Both the position numbers and the translations under genes were made by a program. Positions 51,700 through 63,359 of a DNA stretch of 64,000 nt are shown here, piece by piece. Below the pieces are notes generated by a model. The model ran no database searches and was not told the origin of the DNA. It saw only the letters and a list, made by a program, of their open reading frames with translations. Position 1 is the stretch's first letter; each line of letters begins with the position of its first letter. This stretch comes from Phytoseiulus persimilis (lineage: Eukaryota > Arthropoda > Arachnida > Mesostigmata > Phytoseiidae): contig CM075103.1 of NCBI GenBank assembly GCA_037576195.1, positions 22,506,001-22,570,000 on the forward strand, in the 5' to 3' direction.

Positions 51700-54600
51700 C
51701 CACGACTTTTTGCATGAGACAAGATAAAGGGTGGCATTCTGAGGTCGGGAATAATTAGGTGGGTAGCTTTGTCGAAAATGTGGGGGCGGTAGACGCAGGG
51801 TTCCAAGGCGTTGATTTCGCTTAGTGGTTGGAGTGGATATGATGAAAAGTGCGGCTTGATGATGGCTTAGACATCGATCCTCTATTTTTCAGGTCTTCCT
51901 AAGATCAATCGGGAGTCGAACTTCAGCGGATCGGACTCGCCGGGGCTTCATTCGAAGGGCGCAGAAGTTAGCCTATCACGAGCCAGAAAACGAATTTTAA
52001 CTATCTTGACGCCTCGAAAAATGGGAAGCGATCGTATCCACCCTTTCCTGAGTCGTTCGTTTCCCTCGCTTTTCCTCACATTTTCTCTCGTAACTCCTCC
52101 ACGGAACGGGATTGAAGGTATATATCCCGGTGAAAATTACTCGGATCGCATTCCCTGCGGTGCCATACTCCTGAGTTGCGATCGACAATCATAAGAAAGG
52201 AGGTGGTTTTTTGACCTTCACGCATTTTCCAATGGGATTCGGCGCTGGAGCTGGGTTTATGTGAGTCACGCTCGGTGCGGACGGGATTTCTTCGAGAAAT
52301 GTCGGCCATCATGAGGCTAGCGAATTATTGAGCATTACCAGCCTCCCTCGAGAGCTCGATGTCGAAATTGTGTGATTGATTGGTCGTTGAGGGATCAGTC
52401 TATTGAGTTGGGAAGAGGGATTGAACTACCCTGGGGTTCACAGAAAACTTGAAAATTCCGGGACATCCGAGTTTGGCGGCGGGACCGAACAGCATTGACT
52501 GCCTTTGATACCCGAGATAGGATAACCGTGCAGATTGAGAGGGAATCAAAGCAATCATCGTGGCTGAACACGCTCACTGGCCACGCTTCGTCAGCTTGCT
52601 GGCGTTGACGGGGCGTTATAGATCACACTGCTGAGAGGATCCGATCATTGATTGCATCAGAAGCTGCAATGAAATTCGATCACCAAGCTGGGACAGTCGA
52701 GGAAGCTTGAAACTCTGTCGCTTCGAGTGCAGTTTGAAACCCAAGCTTGTTCACATCGTGAATCGAAGCCGAGTTCTGATGTAGATCACGGATAGATTAG
52801 GTTTTCTCGATTTGGAGTGTAAACGACTTCAACCCTGGTATCTTCCCTAAGCGACGGGAGCATTTCCGAACAGATCGATCCACCGGAGCAACTGCTAGCT
52901 AAAATCATGAACGCCGCCAATGGGAATACGAGTCGCACCATCGTGACAAGAACGGAGATCGAAGAGTGCGGCATCGGTTTCCTAGCTTCTGGAAGGAGGC
53001 TCTGGAATCCTGCAGGACGATTCCATTACCAGGATAAGTCATACGGCGAGATGATCGATTGGCTCCGCCAAATTATTATCGGAAGACGACGCCAAACTCT
53101 GTATGGATTTCCCACTCACCCAGGAACTCGGAGAGTATGAACTTCGGCATCAAGTCCGTCGTCTCAGTCAATTTTCGGCGCCGATTCCATACGAAAGTAG
53201 CTCGAAGCCGCAAAGCTCTCAGTGAGATAGTCAAGCGAGTACTTTATATGCGAAAACATTATCCTCTCTCTCTCTGAGGTTCCCGAGATGAATGCTGCTC
53301 AGTTTGGGCCTGAATGGAAGCTGTGGGCTGACATTTTCCGAGTTGAGGAGCTCAATCACGAGCGAAGGGTAGCCAGAATCGTTGATCGATCCTCGCGAAC
53401 GGCCACGTCCTTCGGAGCTTTCTCGAAAATTTGACGTTTTGCACCAAAAACATCAGGCGGACCGGACATTTTTCTCGGAGCGTTCGGCAAACAATCGAGT
53501 TCGATTGATGAGCACGTGTCCGATCGAATCGTTATCTTTTTCCTTGAGCGATTTATCTCAACGCTTGCGGACCCAACCGTGACCCGGAGCTATCATGTCA
53601 GACGTGATGTGTTCAGAGCTCAGCTCTACGCTGGTGTCACTTGGGTTTGTGGTCATTCTCCCTAGTGTTGGGATCGGTCTCTGCTCGGACATTTCGTCGT
53701 CGTTTTCACAGGGTGTGAGTGAAGCGTTGCGATGTCTGCGATGCAGTCATCTGTGGACATCTTCGCTGTCAAGTTTCTTCATCAAGCGGTTGCCCCGCAT
53801 CGGGTGAAGGGGTTCCGCGAGAGTTTGGGAAGCACGCTGGAGTCGAACAGAGCCGCGGAACGTGTGAATACAGCAAGCTCCGTCAGTTTTCCGCATTCTG
53901 GCGTTGATGAGTGTGACGGAAAGCTCCACTCTCCGGGATACCTGTCTGTTTCTCGAGTGACGAGCCTTTGTCGTAGATCCCGGACTCCAAGCTGACGTCT
54001 GGGTAGTCCACCATGCTCCGCGAAGGTGGACGATGAGCGCAAGCGTTTTCACCGATCTCTGGATCTTCCGCCCCCATGCGAGAACGGCTTGAGGATCATC
54101 TTGATTCGGCTGCATGATCAATCGGGAATCCAACGGGCGAGTCGAGGGTCGAATCGACTCCGGCCTCCGAGCGACTCGGGAGAACTGTCGCGATACGGAA
54201 TGCCCTCAAACATAGCACAAAAATCGGGAATCTCCCCAAACAAAGCTCGAAGTGTTCGCAGACTAAAAATCCTTGTCGGGAAGCAGAACCATCAGAACGA
54301 TATGCCCGGAATGCGTCAGTGATTGAGGCGCTGAATGGAAGACTTTGAAACGTCAAGAGCCCCCGAATGGCAAAAGTGTACACATGGAAGTGCAGGACAT
54401 GATCCTGGCGAGAGATTCCGGAGAAATGTTCGAGTCAAGGCGAAAATAATCAGTCGACCACCAGAGGTGATCCCCCTCGGAAACTCCGAAGTTCTAACGT
54501 GGGCGCCGGGAAGCTTCGAATCCGGAATTCAAAATACCCAGAATCGCGACAACTTCTTCCTCCTCAAATAGAGCCTTGGTGGAAGCCCATGAGACTTCTA

Positions 54601-55059
54601 AGCTTAGCGATCAATATGAACGAGTATTTGGGAAGTATGAGAAGAAGCTGAGGTTCTAGAGGAAACTATAGAGCCAAGGATGGGATTCACAGAGGTGCGA
54701 TCTGGTGCTCATATCTGCTGAATCCCTTAGTAATTTGAGTCCATGTTATATTCTTGTTTTTCTCTCCAAGTGGGGCCAACCCCTTCTGTTGGATTCCATG
54801 AGGCTCCGTCAACGTAACCAGCAAGACCGATTTGGGGAGTCTCACGGAAGAGAGAGTGACCCTCCCTGCACTCTTCGCAAAGCCAAGTACCTACATATGA
54901 GAGTCAAAGACCGAGGGCGGGCCTGTTCGTGCTCTCTTCGGTTACGAAGGAATTGCTCTGACGCGTCCGTTCGAGAACTGATCCACGCGACTAGCTGCTC
55001 CCGACTCCGAAGAGCTTGGAAGAGGTAAAGTTGGAAGTGGAAGTGATGGCGTATATCAA
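51700..55059. other. no recognised gene; probably decayed mobile-element sequence
   Basis: Short frames with protein-like composition appear (for example around 52910-53280, and 53280-53435 where a reading gives MNAAQFGPEWKLWADIF). They are broken by stops and frame changes, and I could not assign them. No RNA gene was seen. Confidence 0.3.
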
Positions 55060-55470
55060 AATTGCTCGTGATGTAATTGGCTCGCTCCAACTGCGTTCTG
55101 CTATCATTCTGTGCGGCAACGGGCATGAGATTGTCTCGAATGAGAAAGCTTCCTCGGGATTCCAACGCTTGGCCACATAGTGAGCACACTCCCATCTCGA
55201 GCGATGGGTCATGCTTCTGCCTTGTCTATTGGGGGCCCGGACTGTTGGATAACGGATTCCTACGCCTGGTCCCCCCATCTGGACACTGGACTTGACAATC
55301 AATCGAGTCTGTTGCCGCAGACCGTGATAGATGCGTTCCTGGATGACAATTTCAGGCTCGTCATTCTACCAAGCAATTGGATACGCTCGAGTCAACCGCT
55401 AGATATCGCGTGGTTCAAACTTCTGCATGAAGTGAGGTTTCGGGGGAGCGAGACTTCAGAAGTGTCGGAA
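55060..55470 (+). pseudogene. fossil of a pogo/Tigger-type (DDE_1) transposase
   Basis: A reading near 55080 gives VLLSFCAATGMRLSRM, like the central strand of DDE_1 transposases. A second frame around 55310-55440 gives AFLDDNFRLVILPSNWIRSS and then QPLDIAWFKLLHE, matching the family's conserved LPPN.TH..QPLDV..F..K block that precedes the last catalytic region. The two parts lie in different frames with stops between them, so this is a broken copy of a cut-and-paste transposase. I see neither its N-terminal DNA-binding domains nor terminal repeats. The call rests on the QPLD block and is moderate. Confidence 0.42.
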
Positions 55471-56776
55471 CATTTCCCCAAGGTTCCCTGGACTACTGAA
55501 TGAGTTTCTGGCGAGAACAGAAGGGCGGCTCGGAATGAGTGCAATGAGCGGATACGATGCGACCGGAGAACGTTCGCTGATTCCGTCGGAAACGGGAACT
55601 CGGTTCCAAGGGAGACTACTCCTCCCACCCGCGAGTCCCAGATTCTGCCGATTTCGGGAGTTGAGATATTATTTAAAACTTGATCCAATCCCGAGCCCAT
55701 GGGGCGCCATTCGAGAATGGGATGAAACCAGTCGTTCCTATTCTAAAAGATTCTAACTAGGAGTCGGAGTCTGGAGCAAACCCATAGGCCTACTCCGCAC
55801 GCAGGTTCTTGCCAAGTAAACCAACGCCATCCTCTGGAATTGATGCGAAGGTTACAGGAGACCTCAGATTGAGCCGAGCGCATTCGACGAAGGTCACCTT
55901 TATGGTGTGGGCACCCCTCCGGTTGAACATCGGAAAACACCTTTCGAGATATCTGTGGACAATGAAAGGCCTCATCACAAAGAAGACGAGTCGGGCCGGA
56001 GCTGGAACTTCAGCCATGATTCATCTCAAGTGCTCCTGTCACGCTCTTCTGTGATCACGTTGATTTTTGATGCGAGTGGAATTCCTATCTGCCTTGGATC
56101 CAGACCTCCATTCAGTTCCTCCTCTCTGTCACACTCGAATCAGCGAGCAGCCACTTCAGTCGCGGCTTCTCGGCCGCCGGGAGACCGGTGAGTTTTCGAG
56201 TGCGACACCGACCTGCCGGGCAAAAGCTGAAAGTCACTCGTTCGACTCTTTTCCATAGGCAAAATCATCCGGCTAAGAAACGGGAACGAATGAGCGCACG
56301 AGATCGCACAGGGGCGACCTCCGGGTGAGTTGACCAGTGTTAGGGAGTAGCATGAGAAGCTAGGGAGCAGCACAGGTTCTTGATAGCAGCTGTCTAAATT
56401 TCGCTCGGGGCTGAGGTATCATGGAGCCAGCCGCCAGAGCAATCGGAGGCCATGGCGATTGTTCGTAAAATATGTTGGTGGCTCGATAGCCTCAAGGGCC
56501 AGGAACAACATGAATGTTCCGAAAGGAGCTTCGTTGGCTCATTCCCGATGTCAACCTAGGTTTCCTGATGCTTGTATGTGACAAACTTCGATATCTTCCG
56601 TGAGCATATTCGTCGAATACGTTTGGAATGGTGCAAACACGAATTCTGATTGATCGATCAGGAATCCGGAATAGTCTCTTCATGAGCTTCAGAAACATCA
56701 GGCATTCTTTCATGATCCGAGCTGACGGGACCAGGCTGATTTCTTATTATGCGCCCGAGCTCATCAACGTGGAGAG
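55471..56776. other. no recognised gene
   Basis: A short ATG frame (56628 up to the inverted-repeat element) gives protein-like sequence ending APELINVE just before the element. It is too short to classify. The remainder shows no domain or RNA gene. Confidence 0.3.
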
Positions 56777-57377
56777 GGTAAAAGTTATGGGCCACTTACC
56801 AGTTTTGGGCCACCCACTAGTTATGGGCCGAATATTGACCAGTAATGGTCCATCGCCGGATATGGAAGTACACCTCCAACCGGAGGCTTTTCAAGGAGGG
56901 GGGGAAGGAAGCGCCTCTCCTTCGCGACGAAGTGAATCGTGGAACGATCTGATGATTTCCTCCCCCCCATCTTCCTCAATCAGAGTGATTACCTCCACTT
57001 TGAAAAAAGTGGTCAGGTCGACGCCGTAATCACCTCTTTAGGTTCCGGGACGTATGGTCAGATTCGACCCGGGAATAACCTCCATAGACTCCAAGGAATA
57101 TGGTCAGATTGGTCCTGAAATCACCCCCATATATTCTATGAGGAGTGCGGCCAAACTGACAGACGTACCGGATTATATGCAGTAAGGACGAATCCGAAGT
57201 CATAGGCGGTTTGCTGATGGGGACCGGAGCTCTCCTTTTAAGTCCCCACACGATCCCGTTGACTCTGCAGTAGACAGGAGATGGTCCCCTTGTGGAAGAG
57301 TTTACCGCCCTTGAGGCCCATAACTGGTCAGTGGGTGGCCCAAAACTGGTAAGTGGCCTATAACTGGTACTTTTACC
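56777..57377. mobile_element. 601-bp inverted-repeat (MITE/foldback) element built of 14-bp units
   Basis: The ends are inverted copies. The left starts GGTAAAAGT and the right finishes ACTTTTACC. Each arm (left to about 56830, right from about 57315) then carries blocks of the form ACCAGTTATGGGCC. The right arm has three full units, ATAGGCC, TTTGGGCC and ATGGGCC versions, separated by 4-8 bp. The left arm has the same order with two short deletions and a further diverged unit just inside. The interior has no credible gene and contains a separate tandem repeat. The element looks like a non-autonomous DNA transposon. No clear target-site duplication flanks it (GAG on the left, TAC on the right), so mechanism and family are unknown. 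Confidence 0.72.
56984..57145. repeat. tandem repeat of ~45-bp units inside the inverted-repeat element
   Basis: About three and a half diverged units, each beginning like GTGGTCAGGTCGACGCC or ATGGTCAGATTCGACCC and passing through a conserved AATCACCTC/ATAACCTCC core. Unit starts fall near 57009, 57054 and 57100. The units are visible by eye but only about 60-70% alike. Confidence 0.55.
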
Positions 57378-60042
57378 TACTTGAATCTTCCGACTCCTGC
57401 CCGATAATCGCCATTCTTCCACTCCTCAAACGGTCGACGAAGTCAAGCGCTCCGCGTATGTATTCACAGCTGAATGATGCCTTCTGGCGTTCTCGTCGCT
57501 TCAAAATTATTGGAAACAGACTCAGACGAACTTCCTCGATTTTCCTCTGAGCGCAAACGTCTCCGCGTCGTATTTCTCCATACTGGCGATAACATCGTAA
57601 GCATGCAGCGCTAGGAAGCTAGTGTCAGATCTGGGATCCGCGCTGACCAAAACGACCACTAGCTCAGCCAAACCTCTTGAAACAGTTCTGCAGGTGATCC
57701 GATACCTGTCGTTCCGATGGGCGCTGATTAAATAATTGGCGGCACGATTCACCGAGTCTCAGTTGGAAACCTCCACGAGGAGGAGATGTGTGGGCGTTGC
57801 CTTCTCTCGATCACCATCCCGGTTGTCTCTGTTTTCTCGAATGGCTCCTTTCCGAGGGATGGGCTGCTGCCCCGTAATCCAGGCCCGTACCGGTGACGTA
57901 TCTTCCTATTCGGCGGGGAGATGATCCACATTTGCTCGAGCGGATGGAACCTATATGCCTTGCCGTTGTCGGTTCCAAAACTCAAGGTTTTGTATCGCAG
58001 TCCTCACCTTCGATGTCCTTTGTTTGTTTTTCGGCTGAACCTCTCAGCCAGCCCTCAGAAGTGTCCCGGAATCACCTTTCGGTATTGCTTCAGTGACACT
58101 CCCTATCGCCTCGCAAATCCCATTGCGGGCAGGGCTTGGGTCTTAAGATGGTTCAGATTTAATTCTGATATAAATCAAATCCTCTTTTTACCACATAAGG
58201 AATTTTTCTTGTCGGCCGGGGATCGAACCCGCGATTGCTAGCTTAGCGTGGCACCCAAGGCGTTCGACCCAAGACCTTCGATGTCGGTCCTGTTCCTGGA
58301 AACCTTTAAATGGACTCCCTGTGCTCCAGGAAGCCTAGAGTACAGGCTGCCCGCGTTGGCTACGGAGACATCGACGAGATCGCTGGAGCGGAACTTTCTC
58401 ACCGTTCCCCGAATCGGAACGCAGAGATCTGGCTAACGGATTATACTTGAGAAGTAAAACCACCCGAGTCGGGTTGCCCCTGGACCTTCACGAAAGTACT
58501 CCGGTGTCCGGAATCATGAATGGCAAGTGCTCAATTCCAATGAACATTGCCGTCGGAATCAATGATAGTAGTGTAATTCCCGCGAGGCCGCTACGTTCCG
58601 ACAATGGGCCGGCCTTTTAAGAGTCTCGGTGGCCTCATATATGTGCGAAGTGGCAGCCCAACCATCGCGGATCGTGTCTGAATGTGCACTAATCACGAAT
58701 TCCGGGAGTTTCGGACGCGTGAAGCTTCAGGTTGCCTGACTCCCTGTCGACGCCGCTAGTGATGGGGGCGGTTCCCATTTTGAACAATTGGCGTTGGACT
58801 CGGTCGGAGAACCGATCATGGCCGACATAGAATCCGACTACCGTCAGGCAATCAATCATCCATACTCCTGAACCACGGTGCTCTCCTCTGGATCGGAATG
58901 AATCTCCTGAACGCCGCTCACGGTGGACGCCTGTGACGAGAACGCTGATCTTTGGGAACCTAAAACCTAACAACGGCTACCAGAAGCCATGGATCGGTTT
59001 CAGGAAGGCGACTGGTGAGCCATCTTCGTACGAGATCGATGCGAACTCGCCACGACTCCGGGTTCGGCAAAAGAAACGAACGGAAAAAATCACGAAGAAT
59101 TCAATACGTTGCTCGCGGATCAGCATACAGTGATACAGCATAAAGCATGTGGTGATTTGAGCCGCGACATTCCAGGTCAAAACACGGAGATGGTTATCCC
59201 TCGAGTCTCTACGAATGGAAGTCAGCAGATGAAGTTCTTGTGAAGCGCTCGGAGTTTGAACTCGGAGCATGACCAGACTGTTATGTCAACATTGCAGACG
59301 ACGAAATAATTTAGAGCGAATCCCCGATGAAAGGGAACACATCTTTGCTCCGGAGAAAGCAACCAGCCCCGAACTCGCTGACCTGCGAGAGAGAAGTCCC
59401 GCATCGGTTCCTCGATACGTGACACGAAGGTCTCAGCCCTGGATCGCGCAGGGCAACATTGCGCTGGAATTGCTGATGGTGATTTGTGGCACCCACCAAA
59501 AACTCAAATTCCTTCTGCGGGCCCACTCCTGGCTCATGTTCTTCTAACGAAATAGAGGTGAACAGTTTCTTGGATTCCTTCGTAACCCTGGGAGATGCGA
59601 GGCTGTTTTCTCCGACTCACTCAAGCGACGCGAGACGTTGGAGCTCCGGTGTTCCGGCGACAATCGAACGGCTGGTCCTTTACAACTGCTCGTTGCACCT
59701 GTTAGTACTGTTCACAGACCTCTGACGATCCCCGTCTGTGAGGTATCTCAGCTCTATCACGCTTGGCTGGAAGAGTATCGTGCGCTAGGGCACATCTCGA
59801 GAAATGGAGGATTTTCCAATCTTGCCAGGTCAGTGGAGGAGCCCCGACATGTTGTCAGATAATCTCCCTGGAGCTCCCAGCTGGAATCGGCTGAGGCACT
59901 GGCCTGTGTTAGCTCACTTGATCGCATCATATTAATGGATGAAAGATATATCTAACCCGACTGCTCACTTTGCGGCCCGAATTGGAACAATGCTCGATTT
60001 CTAGAAGAAGGGAACCCGAATGGTCGGGTTCTCTTGGTGCAG
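57378..60042. other. sequence before the spliced zinc-finger gene; no firm gene
   Basis: Apart from a SINE-like piece at 58.2 kb I see no complete feature. Around 59720-59800 a reading gives LYHAWLEEYRALGHIS, faintly like the EY..LGH segment of BEL/Pao reverse transcriptase polyproteins, but too short to call. The missing 5' exon or exons of the zinc-finger gene at 60043 should lie here. Confidence 0.3.
58140..58275 (-). mobile_element. tRNA-derived SINE-like fragment
   Basis: Read on the minus strand, 58274-58209 resembles a decayed tRNA. It has a T-arm/B-box GGTTCGATCC (plus-strand GGATCGAACC at 58220-58229) in a GC stem and an upstream D-arm-like GAACGCCTTGGG. It is followed by an AT-rich, non-tRNA body (58195-58140) and lacks a good 7-bp acceptor stem. 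It is therefore read as a SINE head rather than a working tRNA gene. Confidence 0.45.
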
Positions 60043-61970
60043 CAACGAATCGAGTGCCCGCCGCAGTCGACGGCACCGGTGGATTGTTCAGAAACACAGA
60101 GTGCACAGAATGAAAAGTCCGATGAGCAGAATTTCCAATGCGATACTTGTGAGAGGAAATATAAAAGCTCAACAGCATTGAACATGCACCGCTCGAGGAA
60201 TCATGGTCACAAGACCGAGGCGCGGGGGAGCATCCGATGTAAGGTTAGTTGGGTAACCCATCAAACTGGACAGCCTCCGGTCCCACGGCGAAGAGCTGTT
60301 GCCGACGAACTCTGCTTGGCTCAGAGCATCGTATTCTTCTGGAGCAGTTAATAACCTGTTTTTCTTTCGGTGATCAGGAGCCGTCGTGCAGCATTTTGGT
60401 CAAAACTATCACCGAATTGAGGGAACATCTGATTTCTGCGCATGGGCTGCAGTTCAAAACCATGCAGACCGAATTCCCCACGATGAAAGCGTTCGATCGG
60501 TGGAAAGCTCAGGTTAACATCCGATAACTTCCAGCAGAGTATATCGTAGAAGAGCTCGAGTTCTTCGGGCCTATCGCCAGGTCAGCCTTCGATATATCCG
60601 TGTATTCCAGGTGGAACATGGTGAATGCGTTTGCTTTGTGATGAAGAAATCGAAAGTAACTCCATTTGACCGTCAGCGATATTTCTACTGTCAGAAGAGT
60701 TCTCTCTGCAGCGCCAACAATAAGGTGAGAATATCTTGACGAACGTCGTACAATAATCCATGAAAACTCGGTTGGGCTCCCGTTGGAACATAATGACACC
60801 AGGCTCGTTTCCAGAATGTGAACTGCACAGCTCAGCTCCTAGTCAAAGAAAACAGCCGCAGTGGTACCATTTCTGTCACGGGCTGCCTCACCCACTACGG
60901 TCACTCGATGACGACGCGTCAGTTCATCGAGTCTATTTCAAAAAGACCGAGGTAACAAGAGAGTCGGGGAGGAAGAAGTCTAACCAGTCGGGACTCTGCT
61001 ACCGTCACAACTGGTGCCCGGAAGTTTGGGCATTGATCATGCTTCCATCAATCCATATCGGTGGATGCAATATCTAATCACACTTTGCAATGAGGCTTTG
61101 TCCATCGATCTGTGCATCCACCCATATTTATGGTTGCACGGTTGGCGAACGAATTGATGAGCATTGCTCTATTTTCCACGATGGAGTTATGATCTAGGCG
61201 CAAGATGTTATGCTTGTATATATTCTGGTGTCCCGCATCTCCTTCGGGTCCGGGCTGGTTTCCAAACCGTTCGCTTTCCTCAAACTTTCCTCATTCCACA
61301 CCTGGGTTCGGCAGAATGTTTGTCGCGCCTCCGTGTTGATGATCTCATACCGTGGAAGATACATGCTCCAGGGTGGGATGCAGGGATAAACGGGGTCACG
61401 CTCCTCCGTTATAGCTCTAGTTCTCTGTGTATCATCGCATCTCGGGACTGGGCTCGATAATGCCATCCGAAGGAACTTGTTTGAAAATTGTTTTATTCCT
61501 ATTCAGGATCAGAGAAGGCGGCGTTGCGGGGCAAGATGTCGATATGTCGTCTGTGCGGAACCAACTCTTGGCAATATACGAGTTGGCGGTGACAAAGAAG
61601 AAACAGGAGTCTGTTGACAAAATTTGTGCTGCTCTACGCGACCTGTATGACTGTCTCAAAGGTAACTCCAAAGCTCATCTCTCGAACCCGTACTTCTTGA
61701 GCATCATACACACATCAAGCTCGGAGAGCTCACAAAATAATTATTCGTTGGCGTTGGTTTCCTCCCGCGAACCTTGCGGGGAACACAAATCCTCGTAATG
61801 AGCTGAAAGCCCAATCTTGAACAGCTTCAAATCTCCGACTCCCCATATCAGATTACGACGAAGATGACGAGACTCTTCCGGGCCTCGAAGAAACACAAGC
61901 GTGGCGTCGAACCGCGGCGAGGGAAGTTGCGGAGCAGGAGCGACAGGCTATCGCCAAATCAACAGTTTAG
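60043..61970 (+). CDS. six-exon C2H2 gene with a MULE-type zinc-binding region, lacking transposase
   Basis: Exons 60043-60243, 60378-60512, 60611-60724, 60815-60951, 61507-61661 and 61852-61970 sum to 861 nt, one open frame of 286 aa ending TAG. All introns are GT-AG and all phases agree (0,0,0,2,1). Exon 1 holds finger 1 (FQCDTCERKYKSSTALNMHR...H). Finger 2 is assembled only by splicing (IRCKEPSC, then H...H). Next come FPTMKAFDRWKAQVE, the paired-Cys YFYCQKSSLC, CTAQLLV...GTISVTG and the HYGHS block, which together resemble the region preceding the catalytic domain in Mutator-like (MULE) transposases. The C-terminus is helical, then acidic (DYDEDDETLPGL) and charged. No catalytic domain follows, so a domesticated or non-autonomous derivative is inferred. 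The first exon opens at a strong TTGGTGCAG acceptor, so a 5' exon with the ATG is missing from this model. Confidence 0.66.
60952..61506 (+). other. largest intron (555 bp) of the spliced zinc-finger gene
   Basis: GTAACA donor and ATTCAG acceptor with phase 2 on both sides (codon AG|G). Both strands carry short open frames, but none resembles a transposase, so no hidden catalytic exon is evident here. Confidence 0.55.
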
Positions 61971-62756
61971 CCCTCCATGACGAGGGAAAACCGATTTGTT
62001 CACGAACTTCTCGGAAATGTTCCCGGGTCTTCCACTGATGTTTGTATATTTTCCTTGTAAAGAAGATACATCGTGATGTGAAACTCTGTCGTTTTCCATT
62101 TTTCCACCGGCAGCATGATACTCTCGACCACATTGACGTATACCCTCTGGGTATAGACTCAATTTCTATGATCAATTCGGACATCTCTGCATCAGGCTCG
62201 AAGCGCGCATTGAATATTCGGCAGTCGCTTGGGCTTCCAAGAAGTGTTCTGCTGGTTTGGAAATTGTTCGAGGCATTCATTCTGGTGCTATCGGCTCGTT
62301 CCACGGGGCGTTTTCCCCGACATCTCACAAGAAAAGATCTTCCTCACGAGGGCCGACCTCCAACCGTGGATTCATTGCGAGGTGCACTCAAACCTCTAAC
62401 TGTCGCACGGGTAACAGAGAAATCGCGGGAGGCATTCCAGTCAAAGTTTTCAACTCCTCATCCCTCTGATCAGGTAGTGGAAAATAAGGACGATATGGAT
62501 GGAACCGTAATGAGGATTTCAGGGGGATTTATCGTAGAGAGGATATTTCCCCTTAGTCTGAAGACTCCTGCTCTCGATGCGAAGGCTCGTCATAACAAGC
62601 CTGAGTAGCTCGCGATACCGCGACTCTCAGTAGCCACGCATCACACGACTCCCAGTCTCATACGTACACACAGTAGGTACCGATGGAGATTCTTCCGCAG
62701 TTCAAATTCGGTCTTTGAATTTTCAAACTTCGAGAATCATTATCCGAGCCGGCTGA
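61971..62756. other. no firm gene
   Basis: Open frames occur on both strands (for example plus 62042-62608, minus 62328-61948) without a domain. I see no AATAAA within a few hundred bases of the stop of the preceding gene. A fragment near 62385-62460 (CTQTSNCRTG...GGIPVKVF) is faintly like the Cys/Gly-rich block of the preceding gene, but too weak to call. Confidence 0.3.
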
Positions 62757-63329
62757 ATGAGAGGAGATCAGCAGAATTATACTACCAAAGATATCATAGT
62801 CCTGATCACTATGATTCGGGAGAGTTCGATGAACAGAAAGTCAGATCAAAGCTCACTTAACTATTCTGATCGACTGCACCGAGGAGTTGCTCTGCTGCAG
62901 AAGTTCGATTCCCTGACCACAATGCAGAATGTTCATGATTCTTTGGATTCCGTGCTAATTAGATTTTACTCAACTCGGGGTGAGAATGTTGGCTGAGGAA
63001 CTGAACCAAACGCCGCGCGTCGCGGACCATATTGGCCCTTGGTCAGCTGCTGATCGGCATTTCGAGAATCATCACTCGGCAATGCTTTCAGAAATAGTCA
63101 GTTCTCCCGTTATGATCTCGAGGAATAATCAGGGATATTCCTCGAAACGGATACCGCAACGCCCACGGAAGCCACGCGAGTGTTCTGCGGATTGCGAATC
63201 AACTTCAGCCCCGAAGCGGTGGATGAACCTCTGTCTACTGATTTTCTCTCCCATCGGTACCGCATCTGCCGGGAATCCTCGGTCTCAGCAACATATGGAG
63301 GAGTTTTGGAAAGCATCATCCGTCGATAA
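62757..63329 (+). CDS. tentative two-exon gene, unknown function
   Basis: An ATG opens 62757-62979 (phase-1 end at a GTGAGA donor). A second exon, 63133-63329, starts after ATAATCAG. Together they make 139 aa plus TAA in one frame with a 153-bp intron. The composition is balanced, unlike the Arg/Ser-rich random frames of the window. The end of exon 1 (FDSLTTMQNVHDSLDSVLIR) is placed and phased like the fifth exon of the neighbouring zinc-finger gene (VDKICAALRDLYDCLK, also phase 1), so a diverged or decayed relative is possible. No domain is recognised, and an opposing minus-strand frame overlaps exon 2. Low confidence. Confidence 0.27.
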
Positions 63330-63359
63330 GTCTTCCCATCATCATGAACTGGAAAAAAT

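Noticed and set aside
59638-59862. Possible BEL/Pao retrotransposon reverse-transcriptase piece (LYHAWLEEYRALGHIS)
   Set aside because: Only about 16 residues resemble the EY..LGH segment and the following conserved blocks are not found. A profile search would be needed.
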